A stretch of 64,000 nucleotides of DNA, taken from a bacterium (GTDB taxonomy: Bacteria > Desulfobacterota > Binatia > HRBIN30 > CADEER01). Below, piece by piece: positions 7,966 to 16,616 of this stretch (its first letter is position 1; every line of letters begins with the position of its first letter). The notes below the pieces were generated by a model. The model was not told the DNA's origin and did not search any database. It saw only the letters and a program-made list of their open reading frames with translations. Position numbers and translations under genes: made by a program. The stretch covers positions 443,409-507,408 of the forward strand of contig JAHBUY010000003.1 of the NCBI GenBank assembly GCA_019637795.1. Direction: 5' to 3'.

Positions 7966-9132
7966 ATGCTCGCCGGCCTCGTGCTCGCCATCGCCGCCGT
8001 TCCGGCCTACTGGCTGCTGGTCCCGGCGCCGGCCCGCCGCGACGTGCTGACCATCGCCAGCCTGGCGGCGCTGGCGCTGGTCGACTGGCGTCTGCTGCCG
8101 CTGCTCGCCGCCGTGATCGCCACCACGACCTTGCTGCTCCGCGCGCTGCACCCGGGGGCGGCGCAGCGGCGGCTGCTCTTGAGCACCGGGATCCTCGCCT
8201 GCGCCGCGCTGTTCGCCGTCAACAAGCTCGCAGGCGCGCAGCCCACCGCGCTCGCGACCCAGAAGGGTCTCCTGTTCCTCGGCGTGTCGTTCCTGACGCT
8301 GAAGATCGCCGGGGCGCTGATCGACGCCGCCCGCGGCGTCGTGTCCGGCATCGCCGCGGGCGAGGTGGCGGCATGGTTGGTCTTTCTTCCCACCTACCCG
8401 AGCGGACCGATCGAGGCGTTCGGGCACTTCCGAGTCCAGACGCCCGACTACGACCTGGCGCGGGTGCTCGGCGGCCTCGAGCGCATCCTCTTCGGCCTCG
8501 TCAAGGCGCTGCTGATCGCCTCCTACCTGGCCCGCTGGACGGACCCGGTGCTCGCGGCTCCGCCCCAGCAGTCGCCCGCCGCCCTCTTTCTGGCGCTGAT
8601 CGCCAATGCGCTGCGCCTCTATTTCGATCTCGCCGGCTATACCGACATCGCGATCGGGCTGAGCGCCATGTACGGCTACGAGATCCAGGAGAACTTCGAC
8701 CGGCCCTGGGCCCGCCGCAACCTCGCGCAATTCTGGGCGCACTGGCACATGACGCTCACCGGCTGGCTGCGCTATTACGTGTTCACCCCGATCTCGCGCG
8801 GTCTCATGCGCCGCGTCCGCGGCCACGACCGCCTGGCGCTCGCGATCGGCCAGCTCGCGACCATGCTCCTGATCGGCCTGTGGCACGGATTCGGATGGAA
8901 TTTCATCGTCTTCGGGCTCGTGCACGGCGCCGGGCTCATCTGGGTCACGGTTCTGGCGCGTGACGTTGGCCGCCGACTTCCCGCCCGGCTCGTCACGTGG
9001 TGGCGTCGCCACCCCGCGGCCACCACGCTCAGCACGGCGATCACCGTTGGCTTCTTCAGCGTCTCCACCGTCTTCGTCACGGCGGATCTGCAGACGGCGC
9101 TGGTCATCCTGGCGCGATTGCTCGGACGATGA
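7966..9132 (+). CDS. MBOAT acyltransferase (DltB/AlgI-like role)
   Basis: This 388-residue multi-pass membrane protein has the MBOAT landmarks FWAHWHMTLTGWL (about 256-268) and LWHGFGWNFIVFG followed by LVHGAG. His320 in LVHGAG is the predicted catalytic histidine and His307 the accompanying one. In the DltB family, MBOATs take an acyl group from a carrier protein at the cytoplasmic side and pass it across the membrane. Here the partners would be the upstream ACP and the divergent SGNH protein and microprotein. Its stop codon shares an ATGA overlap with the GT2 gene at 9129, so acylation and glycosylation genes are translationally coupled. The protein is somewhat shorter than typical AlgI. 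Confidence 0.87.
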   Translation: MLAGLVLAIAAVPAYWLLVPAPARRDVLTIASLAALALVDWRLLPLLAAVIATTTLLLRALHPGAAQRRLLLSTGILACAALFAVNKLAGAQPTALATQKGLLFLGVSFLTLKIAGALIDAARGVVSGIAAGEVAAWLVFLPTYPSGPIEAFGHFRVQTPDYDLARVLGGLERILFGLVKALLIASYLARWTDPVLAAPPQQSPAALFLALIANALRLYFDLAGYTDIAIGLSAMYGYEIQENFDRPWARRNLAQFWAHWHMTLTGWLRYYVFTPISRGLMRRVRGHDRLALAIGQLATMLLIGLWHGFGWNFIVFGLVHGAGLIWVTVLARDVGRRLPARLVTWWRRHPAATTLSTAITVGFFSVSTVFVTADLQTALVILARLLGR

Positions 9133-10211
9133 CCACCGCCATCGTCGTCCTCAACTGGAACCAGCGAGAGGCCACCCTCGCCTGTCTCGACAGCCTGGCG
9201 CAGGCCGACCTGCAGGGGGCGGAGCTGTTCGTCGTCGACAACGGCTCGCGCGACGGCTCGCGCGAGGCGCTGCGCGCCCGCCTGCCGGCGGAGCGGCTGA
9301 TCGCCCTGGCGGAGAACCGCGGCTACGCCGGCGGCAACAATGCCGGCCTGCGCGCCGCGCTCGACGCCGGCGCCGAGCGCATCCTGCTGCTCAACAACGA
9401 CACCACCGTCTCGCCCGACTTCCTGCTGCCGCTGCACTGGGCGCTCGACGGCGTGCCGCGCGCCGCGGCGGTGTGCAGCGCGATCCATCGCGCCGATCGG
9501 CCGGAGATGCTCGACGTGGCGTATTCCGAGGTCCGCTTCGGCGAGCGCGACGCGGTCAAGCTGCGCGGCGTCAACTGCCTGCCCGGCTCGGGATTCGGGC
9601 AGCGGGTCGAGATCGAGGTGGCGGTCGGCTGCAGCGTCCTCTTCCGCGCCGCGGCGCTGCGCGAGGTCGGGCTGTTCGACGAAGCCTACTTCGCCTACCA
9701 CGAGGACGTCGACTGGTGCCTGCGCGCCCGCCGGCTCGGCTGGACGCTGCTCTACGAGCCCTACTCGCGCGTCTTCCACCGCGGCTCGGGCAGCACCGCC
9801 GGCCTGGTGGCGCGGCCGGCGGCGACCGCGCTGGCGCATCCCGACCTGCCGAACGCCGAGCCGCTGCCGTTCAATCCCGTGCGCGCCTACCTCGGCGCCC
9901 GCAACCTGGTGCGACTGATGCGGGCGCACGCGACGCCGGCGCAGCGCCGCGCCTTCGCGCTCGCCTGCCTGCGCGAGATCCCGCTCGAGTACCTGGCGAT
10001 GGTCTACGACCGCGAGGGCTGGCTCCGCCTCGGCCGCTTCGGCTGGCGCGACGCCGCGCGCCTGGCCCTGCGCGAGCGGCCCGGGCTGCCGGCCCGCATC
10101 CGCGACGCGCACCGCAGCGGCCGCGCCGCGCAGCTCGCGGCCTACCTGCGCGGTCTGCGCGACGGCTGGCGCGACCGGCCGCTGCCGCTGCGCGAGCTGG
10201 GGCTGCGGTAG
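9129..10211 (+). CDS. GT2 glycosyltransferase, rhamnosyltransferase-like
   Basis: This 360-residue cytoplasmic or membrane-associated GT2 has AIVVLNWNQREATLACL at the N-terminus, VVDNGSRDGS, ENRGYAGGNNAGL, LLNNDTTV and HEDVDWCLRARR. The ATG at 9129 overlaps the MBOAT stop in ATGA, so the start is well supported. It is a close paralog of the GT2 at 2938-4557 but lacks that protein's N-terminal beta domain, and both end in a DRPLPLR-x-LGLR tail. The two genes bracket the acylation module, suggesting that the sugar they add belongs to the glycan being acylated. Donor and acceptor sugars are unknown. Confidence 0.9.
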   Translation: MTTAIVVLNWNQREATLACLDSLAQADLQGAELFVVDNGSRDGSREALRARLPAERLIALAENRGYAGGNNAGLRAALDAGAERILLLNNDTTVSPDFLLPLHWALDGVPRAAAVCSAIHRADRPEMLDVAYSEVRFGERDAVKLRGVNCLPGSGFGQRVEIEVAVGCSVLFRAAALREVGLFDEAYFAYHEDVDWCLRARRLGWTLLYEPYSRVFHRGSGSTAGLVARPAATALAHPDLPNAEPLPFNPVRAYLGARNLVRLMRAHATPAQRRAFALACLREIPLEYLAMVYDREGWLRLGRFGWRDAARLALRERPGLPARIRDAHRSGRAAQLAAYLRGLRDGWRDRPLPLRELGLR

Positions 10212-10271
10212 AGCTGGACGGCGCGCTGCCGCCGCGCTTTGCCTAACCCAGTCGCCGACGGTAGCAACCGT

Positions 10272-12350
10272 ATGGTGTCCCCCGCCGCGCCGCCGCAGCC
10301 GCCCCCCACCGAGGGCTACCGGCCGCATCTCGACGGCGTGCGTGCCCTGGCGGTGTATCTGGTCGTCCTCTTCCACGGCGGCAGCACGCACTTCACCGGC
10401 GGCTTCGTCGGCGTCGACGTGTTCTTCGTCCTGTCCGGCTACCTGGTGACGCAACTGCTCTGGCGCGACATCGACGCGGTCGGCGCGATCCGCCTGGCTC
10501 GCTTCTACGCTCGGCGGGTGCGCCGCATCCTGCCGGCGGCGCTCGTCGCGCTGACGGCGACGGCGGCGCTGTACGTGGCCATCGCCTCGCCATCGGACGT
10601 GGCGGCCGCGGTCGGCGGCTTCAAGGCCGCGTTCCTGTTCGTCGCCAATTGGTTCTTCATCGCGCGTTCGACCGCCTACTTCGGCGGCGACATCGAACGG
10701 AACCCGGTCCTGCACTTCTGGTCGCTGGCGGTCGAGGAGCAGTTCTATCTGCTGTGGCCGCTCGTCCTCGGCGGCCTCGTCGCCGTCGGCCGGTGGCGCG
10801 GCGCGCCGCCGCTGCCGCTGGTCCGCCGGGCGGTGGGCGCCGGCGCCATCGGCTCGCTGCTGCTCGCGCTCGCCCTGCGCGCCGACCATCCCGAGCACGC
10901 CTATTACGGCACCGACGCGCGCGCCTATCAGCTCCTCGCCGGCGCGCTGCTCGCCCTCGCCCCGGGGGTGATTCAGGGGCTGGGGCGGGTGCCGCGGGCG
11001 GCGCGCCTGCTGGCGGCCCTGAGCGTCGCCGGGTTCGTCGCGCTGGCGTCCTCGCTGGTCGCGCTCGATCCCATCGTCCGCGGCGCCGCCGTCGCGGGAC
11101 TCACCTGGGTGGCGATCGCCGCCCTCGAAGCGGCGCCCGGCGGCCCGGCGCGACGCCTGCTCTCGATCCCGCCGATCGTCTACCTCGGGCGCATCTCGTA
11201 CGGCACATACATCTGGCACTGGCCGGTGGTGCTGGTGCTCACGGTGGTCGCCTCGCTCGACGGCGCGGCCTTGATGGCGCTCACCGCCGTCATCGCCAGC
11301 GCCCTCGCGTCGCTCAGCTTCCAGATGCTCGAGAACCCGCTCCGCCAGTGGCCGCTGCTCGACCGCCGGCCGCGCACCGTGATCGCCGCCGGGCTGTGCG
11401 CCAGCGGCGCGGCGGCGTTGGCGCTGATGCCGGCGATCGTCGATCCGGCGGCCGCGTCGCTGCGCGCGATGCGCGCCGGCGGCACGCCGATTCCCGCCAA
11501 CCTCGATTTCGCCGCGGCGAGCTTCACCAGGCTGCCCCCGCCGCCGGATTGCGCCGGCGGTCCGGCGAGCGACTGCACGATCGTGCACGGCAGTGGCCCG
11601 CACGTGCTGCTGCTCGGCGACAGCCACGCGCGCATGCTGATCCCGACCTTTCGGGCCATCGCGGAGCGCGAGAACCTGACGCTCTCGGTGGTGGCGCGCG
11701 GCGGGTGTCCCTGGCAGCGCCATCTCTACGGGCGGCCGCGCGACCCGGGGTGCCGGACGCTGAAAGAGGATGCCTACACCCGCCTCATCCCGGAGCTGAA
11801 GCCGGACCTGATCGTCGCCATCAACCTCGGATACGAGGATCCGCACTTCGAGCAGTTCGGCACCGCCGGCGAGGACGGCGTCCTGATCTGGCGCGGCACG
11901 CCCGCGTTCGACCGCCTGTGGCGCGACGCGACCCTGGCGTCGGCCGCCGAGCTCGAACCGATGGCCACCGAGGGCCTCGTCATCGTCGAGCCGATTCCGG
12001 TCGCGCAACCCAGCGCCAATCCGACCGCCTGCCTGGTGCACGCCCGCTTCCTCGAGGACTGTCGCTACCTCGCCTCGCTGAAGCCGAGCAGCCTGGAGCG
12101 GCTCTATCGCGAGATCGCCGCGGCGAACCCGCGCATCTGGTCGGCGGATTTCGACCGCCTGGTCTGCCCGTGGTGGCCGGTGTGCGATCCGGTGGTCAGC
12201 GACCGCATCGTCAAGGTCGATGCGCACCACCTGACCGCGGGCTATGCCGCCTACATCGCCCCCCGCGTCGAGGACTACCTGCGCGCCAACCATCTCATTC
12301 CCGCGCTCGGCTCGCCGCGCGAGCCCCTCGCCGCCGCCAGCCAGCCGTGA
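10272..12350 (+). CDS. AT3 O-acyltransferase fused to SGNH domain (OafA-like)
   Basis: This 692-residue protein has an acyltransferase-3 membrane domain (about residues 15-390) with HLDGVRALAV, FYARRVRRILPA and HFWSLAVEEQFYLLWP. It is fused to a periplasmic SGNH domain with LLGDSHARM (about 447-455) and a C-terminal DAHHLT. Proteins of this design O-acetylate lipopolysaccharide O-antigens. The ATG at 10272 starts 18 residues before the conserved HLDG motif. It follows the MBOAT-linked GT2 by 60 bases on the same strand. The locus thus encodes a second O-acylation route independent of the carrier-protein system. The specific sugar target is unknown. Confidence 0.9.
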   Translation: MVSPAAPPQPPPTEGYRPHLDGVRALAVYLVVLFHGGSTHFTGGFVGVDVFFVLSGYLVTQLLWRDIDAVGAIRLARFYARRVRRILPAALVALTATAALYVAIASPSDVAAAVGGFKAAFLFVANWFFIARSTAYFGGDIERNPVLHFWSLAVEEQFYLLWPLVLGGLVAVGRWRGAPPLPLVRRAVGAGAIGSLLLALALRADHPEHAYYGTDARAYQLLAGALLALAPGVIQGLGRVPRAARLLAALSVAGFVALASSLVALDPIVRGAAVAGLTWVAIAALEAAPGGPARRLLSIPPIVYLGRISYGTYIWHWPVVLVLTVVASLDGAALMALTAVIASALASLSFQMLENPLRQWPLLDRRPRTVIAAGLCASGAAALALMPAIVDPAAASLRAMRAGGTPIPANLDFAAASFTRLPPPPDCAGGPASDCTIVHGSGPHVLLLGDSHARMLIPTFRAIAERENLTLSVVARGGCPWQRHLYGRPRDPGCRTLKEDAYTRLIPELKPDLIVAINLGYEDPHFEQFGTAGEDGVLIWRGTPAFDRLWRDATLASAAELEPMATEGLVIVEPIPVAQPSANPTACLVHARFLEDCRYLASLKPSSLERLYREIAAANPRIWSADFDRLVCPWWPVCDPVVSDRIVKVDAHHLTAGYAAYIAPRVEDYLRANHLIPALGSPREPLAAASQP

Positions 12351-12563
12351 CGCGTCGGCGGCGCGCGTGCGGGCGCCAGCGCCTTCCAGTGCCCGGCATT
12401 TCGCCGTGCGTGCCGTCGGGCAAACGCTGACGATGTGGCCGCTGGGCGCGGGCCGCGCGACCGCGCGACGCGGTCGCCTGCATCCATCGCCCGCTGGCCC
12501 CGCCGCGCCGCGCCGGCCGCGCCCGGGCGCGGCCCTCCAGCGCGTGGCGTTTCGGCAGGCGCG
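12351..12563. other. Intergenic spacer with partial copy of a dispersed GC repeat
   Basis: This 213-base non-coding gap lies between the AT3-SGNH gene and the next methyltransferase. Bases 12527-12540 (GCGCGGCCCTCCAG) match one arm of the inverted repeat at 17529-17638. I see no convincing small gene or terminator with a T-tract here. Confidence 0.4.
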
Positions 12564-13877
12564 ATGTTAGGCGAACGGTTCACCATGCGGCCGCCGGATC
12601 TCGATGAGCTCAGGGACGACCTGATCAATTTCCGCGCCGAGCTCGAGGAGCCGGGCGTGCGCGAGGAGCTGATCCGCACCGGGCTGCCGCGACTGCTGGC
12701 GACCCTGGAGATGATCCCCGACGAGGCGGCGACCGGCGACCTGCTGGAGCTCGGCTCGAGCCCGTACTTCCTCAGCCTCTGCCTGCACCGCCTCTGCCGC
12801 GGCCGGGTGGCGCACGGCAACTACTTCGGCACCACGGCGCGCCACGGCAGCGACCGCCTGGTGCACCAGCGCACCGGCGAGGCGATCGACTTCGCCTTCG
12901 AGCTGTTCAACATCGAGAGCGACGACTTCCCCTACCCCGACGCGTCGTTCGACGTGGTCGTCTTCTCGGAGCTGATCGAGCACCTCGGCCTCAATCCGGT
13001 GCGCACGCTGAGCGAGATCCACCGCGTCCTGCGGCCGGGCGGCGCGGTGGTGGTGACGACCCCGAACGCGCTCTCGCTCGAACGCTTCGCGACCTTCGTG
13101 CGCGGCGGCAGCCAGATGGTCGACCGCTACTCGCCGCTGTTCGGCTACGGCGCCCGCCACAACCGCGAGTACAACCCGGTCGAGCTGCGCGCCCTGCTCG
13201 AGGCCTGCGGCTTCACCGTCGAAGCGATGGCGCTGCGCGACCTGGTCGAGCACCCGCCGCGCGAGCGCTGGCAGCGCCGCGCCTGGGAGCGCTTCCTCCG
13301 CCTCTACTCCGACATGCCGCGCGCCGAGCACATCTTCCTGCGCGCCCGCCGCGGCGAGCGCTTCCGCTGGGCCTTCCCGCCCGACCTCTTCGACAACATC
13401 CAGTTCTACACCCTGGTGCGCCACGCCTGGATGGAGATGGGCATCAACGACGCCATCCAGTGCGCCGCCGGCTGGCACGCGCTCGAACCGCGCGACGGCG
13501 CGCCCGGCATGCAGCGCTGGATCCGCGACACCGGCCAGGCCTTCCTGAAGACGCCGGAGCAGGCGCGCGGCGTCGCCCTCGACCTCTACGCCGCCGCGGC
13601 GCCGGGCGCGCCGCCGGCGCGCCTGCACGTCATCGTGTGGGACCGCTGGCTCGGCCGCGTCCAGGCGCAGAACGTCTACGTCGACGCCGTCGTCGCGCTC
13701 GAACGCGGCCGCTGGCAGCGCGTCGAGCTGCCGCTCGGCGCCTACCGCGCCCGCCCCGGCGACGAGGTGGAGGTCCGCCTGACGCCCGAGCCCGCCGACC
13801 TCGCCCAGCACCCCGCCCTCGCCGCGCTGCCCGAATCGCAGCGCACCGTCGCGGTGCACCGGGTGGAGTACGTGTGA
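12564..13877 (+). CDS. SAM-dependent methyltransferase with C-terminal beta domain
   Basis: This 437-residue protein has a class I methyltransferase fold in its first 230 residues. It shows LELGSSPYF as motif I, FDVVVFSELIEHL, and the post-motif RVLRPGGAVVVTTPN. Residues about 310-437 form a separate beta-rich domain of unknown function, broadly similar in character to the N-terminal domain of the GT2 at 2938. The ATG at 12564 is preceded by GGCAGG; the ATG at 12585 is an alternative. Its position in a glycan operon suggests methylation of a sugar, possibly as a chain-end cap. The substrate is unknown. Confidence 0.8.
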   Translation: MLGERFTMRPPDLDELRDDLINFRAELEEPGVREELIRTGLPRLLATLEMIPDEAATGDLLELGSSPYFLSLCLHRLCRGRVAHGNYFGTTARHGSDRLVHQRTGEAIDFAFELFNIESDDFPYPDASFDVVVFSELIEHLGLNPVRTLSEIHRVLRPGGAVVVTTPNALSLERFATFVRGGSQMVDRYSPLFGYGARHNREYNPVELRALLEACGFTVEAMALRDLVEHPPRERWQRRAWERFLRLYSDMPRAEHIFLRARRGERFRWAFPPDLFDNIQFYTLVRHAWMEMGINDAIQCAAGWHALEPRDGAPGMQRWIRDTGQAFLKTPEQARGVALDLYAAAAPGAPPARLHVIVWDRWLGRVQAQNVYVDAVVALERGRWQRVELPLGAYRARPGDEVEVRLTPEPADLAQHPALAALPESQRTVAVHRVEYV

Positions 13878-13938
13878 CGGCGCTGGGCGGCGCCGGGCGC
13901 GAGGAACCGCCGCCGCGGCGCCCGCCGGGCGTTCGCTG

Positions 13939-14826
13939 ATGTTCAAGCAGTACGTGCACGCCGAGATCGCCGCCGGCCTCGACGAGACCTACCGCTTCGA
14001 GGCGTGGGCGGGGCAGACGCCCGGGGCGGCGTACTACGACGTGCACGCGGCGGTGATCGACGAGCGCGAGCAGTGCGTCCCGATCCTGCGCGACGTCCTC
14101 GCCGGCGGCCGCAAGCTGATCCTCGAATCGGGCTGCGGCAGCGGGCGTTGGCTGGCGTGGTTCGCGCGCCAGGGGCATCGCGCGGTCGGCCTCGACGACA
14201 GCGCCGGCCCCTTGCGGGTGGCGCGCGCGCACGACGCGGCGATGCCGCTGGTGCGCGGCGACGCGCTGGTCTCGCCGTTCGCCGACGGCGTGTTCGACGT
14301 CGCGTTCTCGGCCTACGTCGCCGAGCACTTTCCCGACGGCCCGGACGCCGTGCTGCGCGAGCTGCATCGCGTCGTCCGCCCCGGCGGCGCGCTGGTCCTC
14401 ATCGTGCCCTTCGAGAACTGGTTCCGGCGGGCGATGCTGCAGCCGGCGCTGCGCGCCTACTACGCCTGGGCGCGCTGGCGCGGCCGGCCCCTCGCCTTCA
14501 CCGAGCACCGCTTCCGGCGCGACGAGGTGCTCGCCGCGGTGCGCGGCGCCGGCTTCGCGGTCGAGCGCGTGGCGCCGGACGACTACCGCTATCCGTGGGC
14601 GAAGGGCCTGTGCGTCGACCTCGGCGGCCTGGTGCGCCCGCGCGGTCTGGCCGCCGGCGGCTGGGAGCTCAACGCCCCCGGCCGTCTGCTGGCGCGAACG
14701 CTGAACGCCCTGTCGCCATGGGCCACCTGCGCCGGCGTGCTGGTGGTCGGCCGCAAGGCGTGCGGCGCGTCAGTGCCAGCACCGATTCCAGGCCGCGCTC
14801 AGGCGCGTCCCGATCAGCGGCGCTGA
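13939..14826 (+). CDS. Class I SAM-dependent methyltransferase
   Basis: This 295-residue protein has a classic class I methyltransferase core: LESGCGSGRWLAWFARQG as motif I, AVGLDDS as motif II, FDVAFSAYVAEHFPDG, and LHRVVRPGGALVLIVP. It lies 61 bases after the two-domain methyltransferase and is probably in the same transcript. Its 3' end overlaps the convergent SGNH gene by 13 bases. It resembles the two tandem methyltransferases at 15805-17426 (EHRF-x(2)-DEV region, PGGAL), hinting at a common origin. The substrate is unknown but probably a glycan or lipid-linked intermediate. Confidence 0.85.
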   Translation: MFKQYVHAEIAAGLDETYRFEAWAGQTPGAAYYDVHAAVIDEREQCVPILRDVLAGGRKLILESGCGSGRWLAWFARQGHRAVGLDDSAGPLRVARAHDAAMPLVRGDALVSPFADGVFDVAFSAYVAEHFPDGPDAVLRELHRVVRPGGALVLIVPFENWFRRAMLQPALRAYYAWARWRGRPLAFTEHRFRRDEVLAAVRGAGFAVERVAPDDYRYPWAKGLCVDLGGLVRPRGLAAGGWELNAPGRLLARTLNALSPWATCAGVLVVGRKACGASVPAPIPGRAQARPDQRR

Positions 14827-15773
14827 CGCGGCGCACCCCCCGCGCCGTGTTCCACCAGCCAGTTGGCGACGCGCTCCCCCGCCGCCGCGTGGCCGGCGGC
14901 GGTGGGATGGCCGTCGGGATAGAAGATGTCGGGGCACGGAGGCGCGGGGCAGAGAGCGCGGAACTGCACGCCCAGATCGATCAGCGGCGCGCCGGTTTCC
15001 GCCGCCACCTCGCGGATGACCTGGCTGGCGAAGCGGTACGCGTCCTGTTCCGAGGGATAGGTGATGAGCACCACCTCGGCGCCGCTGTCGCGAACTGCCG
15101 CGACGATCGCCGCGAGGTTGTCGCGCAGCCCGACCTGCCAGTTCGGCACCCCGCCCTCTTTCCGCTCAAAGCCGCCGGCGAATCGCTGTCCGTCGAGCTC
15201 GATCTCGCCCCGCAGGTCGGCAGGCAGCGTCGCCGTATCCTCCGGACGCAGGCGGTACGCCGGATCGGCTCGATACGTCACCTCCGGGGCGGCGCCGCGC
15301 GGCGACAGCGCCTGGCGCAGCATGAAGAGGAAACGAAAGGCACGCGAGTGCCGCCACAGCCACTGCCGGATGCTCGGCCACCCATCGCCGGCGGCCGGCA
15401 GCGGCTCCGGGACGGTCCAGAAATCGTTGGCGCCGACCATCACGGTGACCGTGTCGGGACGGACGGTGGCAAGCGCCGATGGCAGTGCAGCGCGGATGCG
15501 CGACGAGTTGTTGCCCGGATACCCGAGGTTGATCACGTCGACCCGCTGGCCGCGGCGACCGAGCGCGAGGTGCAGCTGGTGCGGGTAGGCGTCGTCGCGC
15601 GTGGGCAGGAAGATGCCGTAGGTATTCGAATCGCCGAGACAGAGCAGGCGTGGCGCCGTCCCACCTCGCAGCGCGCTCGGCTCCGGAACGACCGATGCGC
15701 CGAGGCGCAAGACGATCTCTAGGAGCACCAGGGCGGCGAGCACGCCGAACGCGATCGCGCCGCCGCGGGCCAC
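14814..15773 (-). CDS. Membrane-anchored SGNH/GDSL hydrolase-like protein
   Basis: This 319-residue protein has an N-terminal hydrophobic anchor (about residues 6-27) and a full SGNH set: LCLGDSN (Ser49), a block II glycine in NLGYPGNNSS, VGAND (Asn116) and a C-terminal DGHPTAAGH. These are esterase or acyltransferase features, so it could remove or transfer acyl groups on an extracytoplasmic glycan. It is the last gene of the minus-strand radical SAM/methyltransferase operon, 31 bases after the preceding stop. It overlaps the convergent methyltransferase gene by 13 bases. It differs from the DltD-like protein at 4676 in having canonical GDSN and GAND blocks. Confidence 0.83.
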   Translation of the reverse strand: MARGGAIAFGVLAALVLLEIVLRLGASVVPEPSALRGGTAPRLLCLGDSNTYGIFLPTRDDAYPHQLHLALGRRGQRVDVINLGYPGNNSSRIRAALPSALATVRPDTVTVMVGANDFWTVPEPLPAAGDGWPSIRQWLWRHSRAFRFLFMLRQALSPRGAAPEVTYRADPAYRLRPEDTATLPADLRGEIELDGQRFAGGFERKEGGVPNWQVGLRDNLAAIVAAVRDSGAEVVLITYPSEQDAYRFASQVIREVAAETGAPLIDLGVQFRALCPAPPCPDIFYPDGHPTAAGHAAAGERVANWLVEHGAGGAPRQRR

Positions 15774-15804
15774 GAACGTCCGTATTCGGGCCGCCCCATC
15801 GCGC

Positions 15805-16608
15805 TCACCGCGCCCGGGCGACGAACACCACCTCGCCGCACACCAGCCACGGCGTCCAGCGCTGCAGCAGGTTGGCGAGGCGGCCGGCGAGACCGGGGAG
15901 GACGAACAGCTCGCCGGTGCGCGGCTGCAGCGGGCTGAAGGCGAGGTTGTTCCAGTCGACCCACAGGCCCATGTTCTTGGGCGGCCGCAGCTCGTTGGGG
16001 TAGGCGGCGAGCGGCGTGAATCCCGCGTCCGCCAGGTAGCGGCGGACCTCGGGACGCGAGAAGCGGTACTCGTTGAATCCGAGCTGCTGCCCGGCCGCGA
16101 GGCGGCGGCGGGTGACGCGATCGAGCAGGCGATTGCCGATCACCCGTCGCCACGGGTTGTTGAACGGCACGGCGAGGATGAGCAGGCCGCCGGGGCGGAG
16201 AATGCGACGCGCCTCGGCCAGTGCCGCCTGCGGGCCGGCCTCGTCGTGCTCGACGACGCCGAGGGAGATCACCGCCTCGACGCTGGCGTCGCGCAACGGG
16301 ATGCGGCGCACGTCGCACCGCGCCATCGCCAGCCCGGGCTCGTTCTCGGCGGCGATGACACAGCCGTTGTGGTCGATCTCCAGGCCGAGCACGTCGTAAC
16401 CGCGGCGGCGCAGGTAGATCGGCCATTTGCCGCTGCCGCAGCCGGCGTCGACGATCAGCCCCTGGCGCGGCAGGTGGCGCAGCAGCACGTCGCGGATCAG
16501 CTCCTCCTCGCACTCCTCGAGCGGCACCTGCCGCCCCTCCTTGCGCCACGACGCCTGGCTCCACTCGATCGGCGAGAGGCTGTTCCAGAGGAGGACCTTG
16601 TAGCTCAT
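15805..16608 (-). CDS. SAM-dependent methyltransferase, tandem copy 2
   Basis: This 267-residue class I methyltransferase carries VDAGCGSGKWPIYLRRRG, VLGLEID, AVISLGVVEHDEAGP and ARRILRPGGLLILAVPFNNP. It is a tandem paralog of the gene immediately upstream (16617-17426). The two N-termini align residue for residue up to SPIEWSQA/TPIEWSQA, and the C-termini share the NNLAFSPLQP/HNLTFDPFRP motif. The ATG at 16608 lies 8 bases past the upstream stop, so the two are surely co-transcribed. It probably methylates a glycan, but the target is unknown. Confidence 0.88.
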   Translation of the reverse strand: MSYKVLLWNSLSPIEWSQASWRKEGRQVPLEECEEELIRDVLLRHLPRQGLIVDAGCGSGKWPIYLRRRGYDVLGLEIDHNGCVIAAENEPGLAMARCDVRRIPLRDASVEAVISLGVVEHDEAGPQAALAEARRILRPGGLLILAVPFNNPWRRVIGNRLLDRVTRRRLAAGQQLGFNEYRFSRPEVRRYLADAGFTPLAAYPNELRPPKNMGLWVDWNNLAFSPLQPRTGELFVLPGLAGRLANLLQRWTPWLVCGEVVFVARAR

Positions 16609-16616
16609 GCCGCCGC

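Noticed and set aside
8775..12293. Long minus-strand open frame opposite MBOAT, GT2 and AT3 genes
   Set aside because: The opposite strand encodes well-recognised families with motifs. This frame shows only low-complexity antisense sequence.
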